64,000 bases of DNA from Oryzomonas sagensis (lineage in GTDB: Bacteria; Desulfobacterota; Desulfuromonadia; Geobacterales; Pseudopelobacteraceae). Numbering within the stretch: the stretch's first letter is position 1; each line of letters opens with the position of its first letter. The position numbers were made by a program, and so were the translations under genes. The stretch spans positions 566,980 to 630,979 of the forward strand of contig NZ_VZRA01000001.1 of assembly GCF_008802355.1 (NCBI RefSeq). Reading direction: 5' to 3'. This document shows positions 50,181 to 59,161 of the stretch, piece by piece. The notes below the pieces were generated by a model. That model made no database searches, had not been told where the DNA came from, and saw only the letters and a list, made by a program, of their open reading frames with translations.

Positions 50181-51701
50181 TCACTCGCCGAAACGGTTGC
50201 GGAAATATTCCTCGCCGCGGCGCCGGCGGACGGCCAGGCGGTAGAGTTCTTCGTACCTGAGTGCCGCGGTCTCCCAGGTGAAGCGCTTCTTCATGCCGTT
50301 TTTCCTGAGGGCCGCCACCCCCTTGGGGTTGTTGAAAAAGGTCCAGGTCGCCCAGCCGATGGTGTCGAACAGCGCAGCGGCGGTATGGTTGCGGAACTTG
50401 AAGCCGTCGCCGGTCAGGGCCTCTTCGTCGAAGTTCTCCACGCTGTCCTCCAGGCCGCCGGTGGCGCGCACCACGGGCGGCGTGCCGTAGGCCAGGGAGT
50501 ACATCTGGTTCAGGCCGCACGGCTCGAACGACGAGGGCATGACGAAGAAATCGGCCCCCGCCTCCACCTTGTGGGCCAACTCCTCGCTGTAGCCGATGTA
50601 ACAGGCGAATTTGTCCGGATGGGCGGCGGCCACGTCGCCGAAAAAAAAGTGCGCCCACGGCTCGCCGTTGCCGACCATGACGAACTGCACATCCATCTCC
50701 AGGATGCGGTGGATGGCTTCGGCGATCAGGTCGGTCCCCTTCTGCCTGACCATGCGGGAGACCACGCCGAACAGCGGCACGTCTGCACGCAGGGGCAGCC
50801 CCATGCGCTCTTGCAGGTCGCGTTTGCAGGCGGCCTTACCCTTTTTCACGGTCCGGGCCGTGTAGGTGGCGGCGATGCAGTGGTCGGTGGCCGGGTCCCA
50901 CTCCTCGTAATCCACGCCGTTCAGGATGCCGTACAGGTCGGCCGCCCGCTCCCGCACCACCCCCTCCAGCCCCCAGCCGTACTCCGCCGTCTGGATCTCC
51001 CGGGCATACCCCTCGCTGACCGTGGCGAGGAGCGTGGCGTGGTAGATTCCCCCCTTGAGCAGGTTGACCTGGTCGTCCTTTTCCAGCTCCAGGTAATTGA
51101 AATGTTTCCAGCCGACGCCGAGCACCTCCATCAGGCCGGGATAGTAGTTGCCCTGGTGTTGCATGTTGTGGATGGAGAGGAGCGAGGCGGAGTTGCCCAC
51201 GTAACGGTCGTGCAGGTAGGAGGTGTTGAGCAGGAGGGGGATGGCGCCGGTGTGCCAGTCGTGGGCGTGGATCACGTCCGGCGCCCAGTCGAGCATCTTG
51301 CACAGTTCCAGGGTGGCCTTGGAGAGGAAGACGAAGCGGTTGTCGTTGTCCTGATACCCCTGGCCGTCCTGCTGGTAGAGCCCGGCACGGCCGTAGAACT
51401 GCTCGTGCTCCAGGAAATAGATCGGGACCTCGCTCCCCGGCAGCTTGCCCTCGTAGACGCCGCAGTACATGCGGCCGATGATGCCCATGGGCACCACCAG
51501 GGTGCCCGGCAGCAGCTTGAGGCCGTACTTTTCCCGGTTGACGGCATAGTAGCGCGGGATGACCACGCGCACATCGTGCCCCAGGCGGGCCAGGTACTTG
51601 GGCAGGGCGCCGACCACATCCCCCAGCCCCCCCTCCTTGGCAAATGGTGCGGCCTCGGAGGCGGAGAAGAGGATGGAGAGCTTGTCGGAGGAAGGCTTCA
51701 C
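50181..51701 (-). CDS. glgA: Glycogen synthase
   Basis: The 506-residue GT5 enzyme begins at a GTG with GGGAG five bases upstream. It has the N-terminal KEGGLGDVVGALP (KxGGL) ADP-glucose motif, DVIHAHDWHTGAIPLLL, VSRMVRQKGTDL and the C-terminal FFVMPSSFEPCGLNQMYSLAYGTPPVVRATGGLEDSV. It elongates alpha-1,4-glucan from ADP-glucose. It is separated from transaldolase by a hairpin. Confidence 0.95.
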   Translation of the reverse strand: MKPSSDKLSILFSASEAAPFAKEGGLGDVVGALPKYLARLGHDVRVVIPRYYAVNREKYGLKLLPGTLVVPMGIIGRMYCGVYEGKLPGSEVPIYFLEHEQFYGRAGLYQQDGQGYQDNDNRFVFLSKATLELCKMLDWAPDVIHAHDWHTGAIPLLLNTSYLHDRYVGNSASLLSIHNMQHQGNYYPGLMEVLGVGWKHFNYLELEKDDQVNLLKGGIYHATLLATVSEGYAREIQTAEYGWGLEGVVRERAADLYGILNGVDYEEWDPATDHCIAATYTARTVKKGKAACKRDLQERMGLPLRADVPLFGVVSRMVRQKGTDLIAEAIHRILEMDVQFVMVGNGEPWAHFFFGDVAAAHPDKFACYIGYSEELAHKVEAGADFFVMPSSFEPCGLNQMYSLAYGTPPVVRATGGLEDSVENFDEEALTGDGFKFRNHTAAALFDTIGWATWTFFNNPKGVAALRKNGMKKRFTWETAALRYEELYRLAVRRRRGEEYFRNRFGE

Positions 51702-51741
51702 AATGGCTCCGGGAGACGGACGTAATTGCAGCCGGGGGGCG

Positions 51742-51777
51742 CACGGAGAACATCACCGGCATGGCCGGGTCTCCGTG
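51742..51777 (-). terminator. Hairpin after the transaldolase gene
   Basis: Eight-base-pair stem CACGGAGA/TCTCCGTG enclosing a second CCGG pair, 25 bases after the stop, before glgA. No U-tract, so a weak call. Confidence 0.5.
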
Positions 51778-51801
51778 GCCCCTGCGACCGCTATGGGCGT
51801 T

Positions 51802-52446
51802 CTACTTGGGCACGTTTTCCCAGTCGGCCAGGAATTTCTTGATGCCGGCGTCGGTCAGGGGGTGCTTGGCAAGCTGCATGATGACCGAGTAGGGGATCGT
51901 GGCGATGTCGGCGCCGATCAGGGCCGAATTGAGGACATGGATCGGGTTGCGCACGCTGGCCACGATGATCTCGGCGGTATAGCCGTAGTTGTCGAAGATG
52001 GTGCGGATCTCTTCGATGATCCCCATGCCATCCTGGGAGATGTCGTCCAGCCGGCCGACGAAGGGGGAAACGTAGGTGGCGCCGGCCTTGGCGGCCAACA
52101 GCGCCTGCATGGGGGAGAAGATCAGGGTCACGTTGATCTTGACCCCCTTTTCCGACAGGGCCTTGGTGGCCTTGAGCCCTTCCGGCGTCATGGGCACCTT
52201 GACCACGATGTTCTTGTGAATCTTGACCAGTTCCTTGGCTTCCTTGATCATGCCGGGGGCGTCCAGGGAGATGACCTCGGCCGAGATCGGGCCGTCCACG
52301 ATGGAGACGATCTCCTTGATGACATCCTTGAACTTGCGCCCCGACTTGGCGATCAGGGAAGGGTTGGTGGTAACGCCGTCCACCAGACCCAGGTCGTGGG
52401 CCGCGCGAATCTCTTTGACGTCGGCTGTATCGATGAAAAACTTCAT
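51802..52446 (-). CDS. tal: Transaldolase / fructose-6-phosphate aldolase family
   Basis: The 214-residue short-form protein begins [31 protein letters not shown]. The Schiff-base Lys is K83 in [13 protein letters not shown], with [14 protein letters not shown] and [14 protein letters not shown] later. Length fits the TalC/FSA subfamily. It works in the non-oxidative pentose-phosphate route. It ends a folK-YHS-tal operon (12-base gap to the YHS gene). Confidence 0.92.
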   Translation of the reverse strand: MKFFIDTADVKEIRAAHDLGLVDGVTTNPSLIAKSGRKFKDVIKEIVSIVDGPISAEVISLDAPGMIKEAKELVKIHKNIVVKVPMTPEGLKATKALSEKGVKINVTLIFSPMQALLAAKAGATYVSPFVGRLDDISQDGMGIIEEIRTIFDNYGYTAEIIVASVRNPIHVLNSALIGADIATIPYSVIMQLAKHPLTDAGIKKFLADWENVPK

Positions 52447-52458
52447 GTGTTCCTCCGT

Positions 52459-52716
52459 TTATTGTGGTTTATGGTCAAGCTGTTCGCGGAATTTTTCCAG
52501 GCAGTTCATGGAGCAGAAGTAGTGGCGCTCGCCTTCGAGCCTGCCCACCACGGCATCGTCCTCGGAAACATAGACGCCGCAGACCGGGTCGCGATGGGTC
52601 ACCGCAGCCTCCCGCTTTTCCGGCGTCTTGGTTTTCGTTTCTTTCCCTTTTGTCAGCGCCACGACGACACGGTAGCCGACATAGATCAGAAGGCCCCAGA
52701 TCAAGAGTCTGATCAC
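52459..52716 (-). CDS. Small YHS-like metal-binding membrane protein
   Basis: The 85-residue product has one N-terminal helix (IRLLIWGLLIYVGYRVVVAL) and a C-terminal YHS/TRASH-type domain: RDPVCGVYVSEDDAVV, then HYFCSMNCLEKFREQL. Three Cys are arranged to bind one metal ion. It overlaps the end of folK by four bases and precedes tal. Function unknown. Confidence 0.78.
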   Translation of the reverse strand: MIRLLIWGLLIYVGYRVVVALTKGKETKTKTPEKREAAVTHRDPVCGVYVSEDDAVVGRLEGERHYFCSMNCLEKFREQLDHKPQ

Positions 52717-53219
52717 GTTATTTTCTCCGGTTGTAGTTTCGTCACGCTCTCATCGGAGCGCAGCGTTTTCAGCAGGTGGGCAACGGTCTGTCCCAGGACC
52801 GGGTGTACCAGCCCCGGAGCAAGGTTGCAGAGCGGTTCCAAAACAAAACGCCGCTCTGCCATGCGCGGGTGCGGGACGATCAGCCCCTCCTCCTCCACGA
52901 TCATCGAACCGTAGAGCAACAGGTCGAGGTCCATGGGCCGCGGCCCCCATTGAACGGTCCGTACCCGGCCGAAGACCTCGCTTTCGATATGCAGCAGTCG
53001 TTCCAACAGTTCGCGGGGGGAGAGTTCGGTAGCAAGCCTGAGGACACCATTGTAGAAAGAAGGCTGGTCAATGCCCCCGACGGGGGATGTCTCGTAGAAC
53101 GCGGACAGGCCGGTAACACGGCAGCCGGGCAGTTTGCCGACCTCGGCCACCGCCCGCAGCAGGTTGAGCTCGCGGTCCCCCATATTTGAACCAAGGGCGA
53201 TATAGGCGTCTGTCTCCAC
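52713..53219 (-). CDS. folK: 2-amino-4-hydroxy-6-hydroxymethyldihydropteridine pyrophosphokinase
   Basis: The 168-residue HPPK starts best at GTG of ETDAYIALGSNMGDRE. Family motifs: AYIALGSNMGDRELNLLRAV, FYETSPVGGIDQPSFYNGVL, RVRTVQWGPRPMDLDLLLYG and VPHPRMAERRFVLEPL. It attaches pyrophosphate to the pterin in folate synthesis. No good ribosome site is visible at the GTG, so the start is uncertain. Confidence 0.9.
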   Translation of the reverse strand: METDAYIALGSNMGDRELNLLRAVAEVGKLPGCRVTGLSAFYETSPVGGIDQPSFYNGVLRLATELSPRELLERLLHIESEVFGRVRTVQWGPRPMDLDLLLYGSMIVEEEGLIVPHPRMAERRFVLEPLCNLAPGLVHPVLGQTVAHLLKTLRSDESVTKLQPEKIT

Positions 53220-53349
53220 TGGATGATTAAAGCATAACCTGTCGACGGCGTCAACCGCGCCGATGGGGCTCCGGGAATCACGGCGCCATGGCCTTTGCAA
53301 AACCGTCACCTCCCTCCGCCCCTGGCCAACGGCCTGGACGACGGGCCGT

Positions 53350-54912
53350 TTAATGCGCCGGTCTTCCGGAATTCATTGCGAGCACCTCGGCCGCATCCTC
53401 GTCGTAGTCCTCCGGCCTGGTCGTGTCATCCAGGCGTTTCATGCCAAAGGCGTCGCAGAGCGGCGTCAGAGCGACCGAAACCAGCAGGTTGAGCGCCAGG
53501 GCGAAAACGCCGGCATAGGCGGAGACCGCCAGAGTGCCGACATGTATCGTATAGATCGAGGATTTGAAGCCGGAAGCGGCCACCATGGCCGTTCCCGTAA
53601 CCATGCCCGTGGCCCAGCCCGCCAGCAGGGCGCGATGGTGCAGCCAGCGGGTGAACAGGCCGAAGATGATCGCCGGAAACGTCTCGAGAATCCATATTCC
53701 TCCCAGCAGTTGCAGCAGGATGGCGTACTGGAGCGGCAGAAAGATGATGAACGCCAGCGCGCCGACCTTCACCACCAGGGAGACGATTTTCGCCATCTGG
53801 GCCTCCTGTTGCAGGCTGCAGTCCGGGTTGATATATTCCCGGTAGACATTGCGCGTGAACGTGTTGGCCGCGGCGATGGACATGATCGCCGCCGGTACCA
53901 GGGCACCGATGGCGATGGCCGCGAAGCAGAACCCCGCAAACCAGGAGGGAAAGATTTTAAGAAACAGTTGCGGCACCGCATCGTTCGGCGTCGCCGGTTT
54001 TATGCCGGCGGCCAGCGCCATCAGCCCGAGAAGCGCGATCAGGCCGAGCAGGAACGTGTAGGCCGGCAGCAGTACGGCGTTGCGCTTGATCACGTGGCCG
54101 CTGGAGGAGCTGAGAATGCTGGTCACGGTGTGGGGGTAGACAAAGGCGGCCAGTGCCGAACCGAATGCCAGCGTCGCATAGGGACTGAAACCGGCAGGCG
54201 GCAGGATGAGATACCCCGGCGGCTTTTTGGCGGCCAGGGCTTCGCCCGCCGCCCGGAAGACTTCCCCGTATCCGCCCAGCACCGTTGGGATTGCCGTTAC
54301 GGCGACGATGACCATGATGTAGATCATCACATCCTTGACGAACGCGATGAGCGCCGGTGCGCGCAAGCCGCTGGTGTAGGTGTACAGCGCCAGGATCGTG
54401 AAGGCGATGATGAGCGGCAACTCGCGCATCAGGCCGGTCCCCATGATGCCCATCGCCCTGATCACCACCTGGATGCCCACCAGTTGCAGCGCAATGTAGG
54501 GCATGGTGGCAAGCATGCCGGTGACGGCCACCGCCAGCGCCAGCCCGCTCGACCCGTACCGTCCCCGGACGAAATCGGCCGGCGTGATGAATCCGTGCCG
54601 TTTGGCCACCGCCCACAGGCGCGGCATGGTGAGAAAGACAAAGGGATAGACGATGACCGTATAGGGGAGGGCGAAAAAGCCTGCCGCGCCGACGCCGAAC
54701 ACCAGCGCCGGCACCGCGATTACCGTATAGGCGGTGTAAAAATCGCCCCCCACCACGAACCAGGTGACGAAGGTCCCGAATCGCCGCCCCGCCAGCCCCC
54801 ATTCGTCGAGCAGGTTCAGGTTGCCCCGCCGCCACCGCGCGGCCACAAACCCGACCACCGTTACGAGCAGGAAGAAAGACGTGAAAACCGTCAGCGCAGT
54901 CCAGTTGATCAT
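53350..54912 (-). CDS. Sodium:solute symporter family permease
   Basis: The ATG of MINWTALTVF has GAAGGAGG upstream. The 520-residue protein has about 13 hydrophobic segments and SSS landmarks: NLLDEWGLAGRRFGTFVTWFVVGGDFYTAYT, ADFVRGRYGSSGLAL, SSSSGHVIKRNAVLL and AAIAIGALVPAAIMSIAAANTFTRNVY. SSS members of this branch take up acetate, pyruvate or propionate. It starts four bases after the DUF3311 gene. Confidence 0.9.
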   Translation of the reverse strand: MINWTALTVFTSFFLLVTVVGFVAARWRRGNLNLLDEWGLAGRRFGTFVTWFVVGGDFYTAYTVIAVPALVFGVGAAGFFALPYTVIVYPFVFLTMPRLWAVAKRHGFITPADFVRGRYGSSGLALAVAVTGMLATMPYIALQLVGIQVVIRAMGIMGTGLMRELPLIIAFTILALYTYTSGLRAPALIAFVKDVMIYIMVIVAVTAIPTVLGGYGEVFRAAGEALAAKKPPGYLILPPAGFSPYATLAFGSALAAFVYPHTVTSILSSSSGHVIKRNAVLLPAYTFLLGLIALLGLMALAAGIKPATPNDAVPQLFLKIFPSWFAGFCFAAIAIGALVPAAIMSIAAANTFTRNVYREYINPDCSLQQEAQMAKIVSLVVKVGALAFIIFLPLQYAILLQLLGGIWILETFPAIIFGLFTRWLHHRALLAGWATGMVTGTAMVAASGFKSSIYTIHVGTLAVSAYAGVFALALNLLVSVALTPLCDAFGMKRLDDTTRPEDYDEDAAEVLAMNSGRPAH

Positions 54913-54916
54913 GACG

Positions 54917-55195
54917 CTACCTCCTTCGCGTGGCCAGATAGGCAACGCCGGTCAAGAGCGCGCTGATCGGCACCCATACAAACTGGTACCAGTAGAAAAA
55001 CGGGAGACCCCATAACGCCGGCTCCATCCGCGTGTACCACGGCGGCCAGAGCAGGCCGACGTAGGGGAGCGCCAGCAGCAGATACCACACCCTCCGTCGT
55101 TTTACCCGTTGTACGCCATGCGCCGCGGAATGACCCTCTGCTTCCGCCCCAATGATCCTGGGCTCCGCTACGGACCTGGCATGAAGGCCGTACAT
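54917..55195 (-). CDS. DUF3311 family small membrane protein
   Basis: I take the ATG of MYGLHARSV with GGGG upstream (92 residues). Two hydrophobic helices are VWYLLLALPYVGLLWPPWY and FFYWYQFVWVPISALLTGVAYL. DUF3311 genes commonly lie directly before SSS symporters and are thought to be small subunits. The 145-base leader upstream is AT-rich, with no promoter I would stand by. Confidence 0.8.
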   Translation of the reverse strand: MYGLHARSVAEPRIIGAEAEGHSAAHGVQRVKRRRVWYLLLALPYVGLLWPPWYTRMEPALWGLPFFYWYQFVWVPISALLTGVAYLATRRR

Positions 55196-55339
55196 GCGAT
55201 CATCCCCTTTCCCCTCCTTCGGGCGATTATGTTCTCTGTACAAATAATATCATATTTATCCTGTTTATTTAAGCGCAACCCATGGGGCACGGCGACCGGG
55301 GAGGGGTGGGCACGGCGGCGTCACGTGTTCGGGTTTCGA

Positions 55340-56230
55340 TCACAGTATTCTCTTGCCGAGCAGCGATGCGGCCAGTTCGACCGCGAGAGCGGCGGTCTGG
55401 TTGCGCTGATCGAGGATCGGGTTGATCTCCACGACGTCCAGGGCGCGTACCCGTTCCGAGTCGGCCAGGACCTCCATCAGCAACTGGGCCTCCCGGTAGC
55501 TGAGGCCGCCCGGCGAGGTGGTGCCGACGCCGGGGCAGACCTGGGGGTCGAGGCAGTCCATATCGAGGCTGACGTGCAGCCGCTCCCGGTGCTCAAGGCG
55601 CTCCAGCGCCTCGCGGGTAACGGCGCCGACCCCCCTCTCGTCGATGTCGCGCATGGTGTAGACCGTGATGCCGCTCGCCCTCAGGCGCGTCCGTTCCTCC
55701 GGATCCAGGTCGCGGATGCCGATCATGACCACGTCGGCCGGCTCCAGCTTGGGGCCGGGGCGGCCCACATCGACCAGTTCCCGGTACCCCTCCCCCAGCA
55801 GCGCGGCCAGGGCCATGCCATGGATGTTTCCGGTCAGGGTCGTTGCAGGGGTGTTGAAATCGGCGTGGGCATCGATCCAGATCAGCCCTGCCGGCGCGTT
55901 ATGGGTGACCCCGCCGATGGAGCCGATGGCCAGGGTATGGTCCCCGCCGATGAACAACGGAACCGCCCCCTCCTCCACGGCCCGGCGGCCGGCCTCATAG
56001 GCGGCCCGGCAGATCTGGCTGATTGCGGGCAGGTAGTGGTGTTGCCGCTCCTCGGACAGGGTTTCCCGGATCGGGACGGCAATGTTGCCGGTGTCCCGGA
56101 TGTGATACCCCAGTGCCGCCAGCCGGGAGGCCAGGCCGGCATAGCGCATGGCGCCCGGCCCCATGTCGACCCCGCGGTGGGTCTGGCCCAGGTCGATCGG
56201 GACGCCGATGATCTGAATGGTCGCGCTCAT
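55340..56230 (-). CDS. rocF: Arginase
   Basis: The 296-residue protein shows IIGVPIDLGQTHRGVDMGPGAMRYAG, then the manganese-binding motifs GGDHTLAIG, WIDAHADFNTPATTLTGNIHGM and SLDMDCLDPQVCPGVGTTSPGGLSYREA. The last is closer to arginase than to agmatinase. It hydrolyses arginine to ornithine and urea. It lies 31 bases downstream of a TIGR00300-type ornithine cyclodeaminase gene, so ornithine can go straight to proline. Confidence 0.92.
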   Translation of the reverse strand: MSATIQIIGVPIDLGQTHRGVDMGPGAMRYAGLASRLAALGYHIRDTGNIAVPIRETLSEERQHHYLPAISQICRAAYEAGRRAVEEGAVPLFIGGDHTLAIGSIGGVTHNAPAGLIWIDAHADFNTPATTLTGNIHGMALAALLGEGYRELVDVGRPGPKLEPADVVMIGIRDLDPEERTRLRASGITVYTMRDIDERGVGAVTREALERLEHRERLHVSLDMDCLDPQVCPGVGTTSPGGLSYREAQLLMEVLADSERVRALDVVEINPILDQRNQTAALAVELAASLLGKRIL

Positions 56231-56261
56231 TGCGTCTCCTCCCGGCGGCTGCCGTTCCCGT

Positions 56262-57347
56262 TCATTTCAAGTTGTGCCACAGATTGACCATGAAATCCTG
56301 GGCATTGGTCAGGATGGCAACCGCCTGCTGCGACCCCCGGTTGGCCAGTTTGTCGGTGCTGAATTCCGTCATGTCGACCACATAGAAGAAGACCGGGCGC
56401 ACCACGTCCTCCGCGGTGACGTGGTAGCCGGGGACCATGTTGCCGAAGGCGATGGTATGGAGCTGGGTCGCCAGGGCGATCACCGTGGTTGCCCGGCGGG
56501 CGTGGACCCGCATGGCATCCTGGGCCAGGCAGGCATCGGAGATGACGCCGGGCAGCGGTCCGTCGTCCCGGATGGAACCGGCCAGCACGTAGGGAACGCC
56601 CCGCCGCTCGCAGGCGGGGATGATGCCGTCGGGCAGCCCCAGTTCCCGGATGGCCCGGGGGATCGAACCGTGCAGGCGCACTTCGTTGATGATGTCCAGG
56701 TGGTTGTAGTGGCCGTGGGGCTGTAACACCTGGGTATAGATGTCCTGGCCGAGGCCGGTACGGAAACGGGCCGCCTCCAGGTCGTGGGTGGCCAGGGCGT
56801 TGCCCGCCAGCAGGGCATGGCAGTAGCCGTGCTCAACCATGAACTCCATCGCGTCGCGGCTGTCCTTGTCGAAGGCGACCGCCGGGCCGAGTACCCATAC
56901 GATGTGGCCGTGCGCGCGGTCATGGCGCAACACCGCGTAGAGTTCGTCGTAAGAGCGGGAAAAGGGCGTTTCCCTGGTGCCGCGGGTACGGAAGGCGAAC
57001 TTGCCGGCAACGGCCGCGGGCGACGGAAAGCCTGTCGAATGCACATAGATGCCCTCCTCGCCGTCTTCGCTTCTGCCGACCACCACCGGGTCGGCCCGCT
57101 TCACCAGTCGGGGTTCCATAACCTGCACCTCCCCGCCCCGCAAGACCATGGCGGCATCCATGCGGCTTTCCCGGGCGAGCAGCCAATCCCCGCCCCCCAG
57201 GTGGAGATATTCGGGGTGATTGGACGTGGCGTGGAAACCTCGGGGCAGCACCCCGTCGGCCGGAGCGGGCTCAGTGCGAACCGCCGGCGCAGCGGCCAGG
57301 TCGGGCCGGCTGAAATCCGGCGGTGTGTAGGCTGGTATGGCCGACAT
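56262..57347 (-). CDS. TIGR00300-type protein, probable ornithine cyclodeaminase
   Basis: The 361-residue protein matches the LOR/SDH C-region family (TIGR00300): DPVVVGRSEDGEEGIYVHSTGF, VWVLGPAVAFDKDSRDAMEFMVEHGYCHALLAGNALATHDLEA, AFGNMVPGYHVTAEDVVRPVFFYVVDMTEF, STDKLANRGSQQAVAILTNAQDF. Archaeal members and the C-terminal half of cyanobacterial AgrE/ArgZ convert ornithine to proline and ammonia with NAD. Here no arginine dihydrolase domain is fused; a separate arginase gene follows instead. The N-terminus is short and Pro-rich. Confidence 0.83.
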   Translation of the reverse strand: MSAIPAYTPPDFSRPDLAAAPAVRTEPAPADGVLPRGFHATSNHPEYLHLGGGDWLLARESRMDAAMVLRGGEVQVMEPRLVKRADPVVVGRSEDGEEGIYVHSTGFPSPAAVAGKFAFRTRGTRETPFSRSYDELYAVLRHDRAHGHIVWVLGPAVAFDKDSRDAMEFMVEHGYCHALLAGNALATHDLEAARFRTGLGQDIYTQVLQPHGHYNHLDIINEVRLHGSIPRAIRELGLPDGIIPACERRGVPYVLAGSIRDDGPLPGVISDACLAQDAMRVHARRATTVIALATQLHTIAFGNMVPGYHVTAEDVVRPVFFYVVDMTEFSTDKLANRGSQQAVAILTNAQDFMVNLWHNLK

Positions 57348-57409
57348 GACGGCCTCCTGTCTTCCGGCCTCCCCTCGTTACGGGGGTCCCGGATATGAAC
57401 CTTATGACA

Positions 57410-57438
57410 AGTAAACAACCGCCGGCAGAGGTTGTCAA
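57410..57438 (-). promoter_or_regulatory. Promoter of the cyclodeaminase-arginase operon
   Basis: TTGACA, 17 bases, TTTACT on the minus strand. The spacer contains an inverted repeat ACAACC-N9-GGTTGT, a possible operator (for example for an arginine regulator). Confidence 0.5.
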
Positions 57439-57571
57439 GGTGCGCCAGGGTAGCAAATGTTTATGCCCCACCATCATGGGAAAGGTTTATAATTTAATCG
57501 AGGAGGGCGCGGGGTTATCTTTGAACAATCGCAGAAGAAGATTCAGACGATGCCCCGTGTGAGGAGAGGAA

Positions 57572-58717
57572 GTGAGTTCCATGAAACGGCTGGCCGTGAG
57601 AATGATGATTGCGGGGTTCGCCTGCGCACTGTCGCTCGTGCCGGTAGCGGGACGCGCGGATGCGGACCGGGCGGCACGGGTAAATGGCGCGCCGCCCATA
57701 GGGCAGCAGGTGGTACGGGAAGGCGATTTCGCCGTCAAGGCGGTGGCCGCTCTCGGCATGGGCACGGCGGAAAACGAAGCGGAAGCGGAGAGCCGTCTGG
57801 CCGAAATCGGCATCAGCCCCCAAAACGGCTGGATCGCCGATTACCCCATGACCCCGGATATCTGCGGAGAGATTTATAAAGCGGTGCGGGACGCCGCTGA
57901 CGCTGGCAAGATCGGGCTGAGCGTCGAAAGCGCACTGGAGCGGCTGAACGGTGTCATGGCCCAGGCGGGCCTGTCGGCCACAGCCTCTTCCGAGGGAGCG
58001 GGAACGGGCGAATATTCCGGCCCCGCAAACGCGCCCGGCGAGGCGGTCATCAACAACTATTACGACAATGAAGGCCCGCCCATCGTCACCTACTACTCCC
58101 CCCCCTACGATTACCTCTACCTGTACGCGTGGGTGCCGTACCCGTTCCGGTGTTACGGCTTCTGGTTCCCCGGCTACTATATCCTGAACGACTTCCACCG
58201 GGTCGCCTACGCAGGGCGCCGGGGGGTATTCGTCTCGAACCACTACCGGGATCTGGGCGGCCACCGCTATACGCGCATCGATCCGGTGGCGCGGTTCAGC
58301 GGCAGGCCGGCGGCGACAAGCGGTGGGGCGGTGCGGAGTGGGCGGCCGCCTGCCGGGGTCTCCCGGGGGAGCCGGGGGACGGGCGGCAACGGCAGAACCC
58401 CGTACCTGACGCCCAACAGCAGGTTCAGCGCCCCGGCTTCCCGCGGCGGCGGGGCGTACGGCACGCCGTCATACCGGGGCCGCGGAGCGTTCAATGCGCC
58501 GGGAGCGGTTCCCCGTACGGCGATCTCCCAGCAGAGAAGCATCTATCGGGGCACCAGCGTAGCCGCTTATTCGGGCATGGGAACCAGATTCAGCAGCGCA
58601 CCGATGACCCAGAGCAGGTTCTCGGGCGAACCCTTCAGGGGAAGCGGAATGGTGGGGACAAGCTTCCGTGGCAACGGATTTTCGGGAGGCGGATTCTCCG
58701 CCCGAGGTCGCCGCTAG
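57572..58717 (+). CDS. Secreted low-complexity Gly/Arg/Ser-rich protein
   Basis: The GTG start fits AGGAG at five bases; an ATG three codons later is the alternative. The 381-residue precursor has a signal peptide ending AGRADA. About residues 45-150 are helical and soluble. A Tyr-rich segment follows (NNYYDNEGPPIVTYYSPPYDYLYLYAWVPYPF). The last 150 residues are Gly/Arg/Ser-rich with repeated RGSGMV/FRGNGFSGGGFSARGRR-like motifs, so very basic. Unknown family; a surface or extracellular matrix role is plausible. A TATAAT lies about 80 bases upstream. Confidence 0.72.
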   Translation: MSSMKRLAVRMMIAGFACALSLVPVAGRADADRAARVNGAPPIGQQVVREGDFAVKAVAALGMGTAENEAEAESRLAEIGISPQNGWIADYPMTPDICGEIYKAVRDAADAGKIGLSVESALERLNGVMAQAGLSATASSEGAGTGEYSGPANAPGEAVINNYYDNEGPPIVTYYSPPYDYLYLYAWVPYPFRCYGFWFPGYYILNDFHRVAYAGRRGVFVSNHYRDLGGHRYTRIDPVARFSGRPAATSGGAVRSGRPPAGVSRGSRGTGGNGRTPYLTPNSRFSAPASRGGGAYGTPSYRGRGAFNAPGAVPRTAISQQRSIYRGTSVAAYSGMGTRFSSAPMTQSRFSGEPFRGSGMVGTSFRGNGFSGGGFSARGRR

Positions 58718-58719
58718 CG

Positions 58720-58741
58720 CCTGTGCGGCGAACCGCACAGG
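58720..58741 (+). terminator. Hairpin just after the secreted protein gene
   Basis: Perfect nine-base-pair stem CCTGTGCGG/CCGCACAGG with a CGAA tetraloop starting two bases after the stop; no U-tract. Confidence 0.5.
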
Positions 58742-58792
58742 ACACCCACTTCGGGAAGGGGATTTCCCCACCAAGGGGTGGGGAGGGTGGGC

Positions 58793-59131
58793 CTATTTGT
58801 TGAAAGTGGCCAGGATATACTCCGCTATGGCCCGGGCATCCTCGTCCGAAAGGGTGGCCGGGTCGAATTTCAGCATGCCGGGGCCGGGGTTCCTCATGAG
58901 CCTGACGATGTCGTCCGGGGTGAGGATGCCGTTTCGCCTCAGATCCGCTCGGGAGAGGGTCTTTACCGGGTTGACCTCATTGCCGCCATCGGCATGGCAG
59001 GCACCGCAGTTTCGCAGAAATGCCGCTTCGCCCCTCGCGAGGGCCATATCCCCGCAGTGGACGGACAAGGGGGGCAGGAGTGCCGCCCCCACCACCAACG
59101 CCGCAACGAACCATCCCTTGGCATTCTCCAT
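58793..59131 (-). CDS. Monoheme cytochrome c
   Basis: The 112-residue precursor has a signal peptide (FVAALVVGAALLPPLSVHCG) and one heme site in LRNCGACHADGGNEVNPVKTL. The distal Met is likely in NPGPGMLKFD (residue about 87), and the C-terminus has DARAIAEYILATF, as in class I cytochromes. It follows the SOR-like gene by 30 bases on the same strand, and could supply electrons to it in the periplasm. Confidence 0.85.
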   Translation of the reverse strand: MENAKGWFVAALVVGAALLPPLSVHCGDMALARGEAAFLRNCGACHADGGNEVNPVKTLSRADLRRNGILTPDDIVRLMRNPGPGMLKFDPATLSDEDARAIAEYILATFNK

Positions 59132-59161
59132 CCCGCGTTCCCCCCTGCGTGCACCGGTCCG

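Noticed and set aside
53263-54966. 567-codon plus-strand frame opposite the SSS symporter
   Set aside because: Arg/Asp/Gln-rich shadow of a membrane-protein gene.
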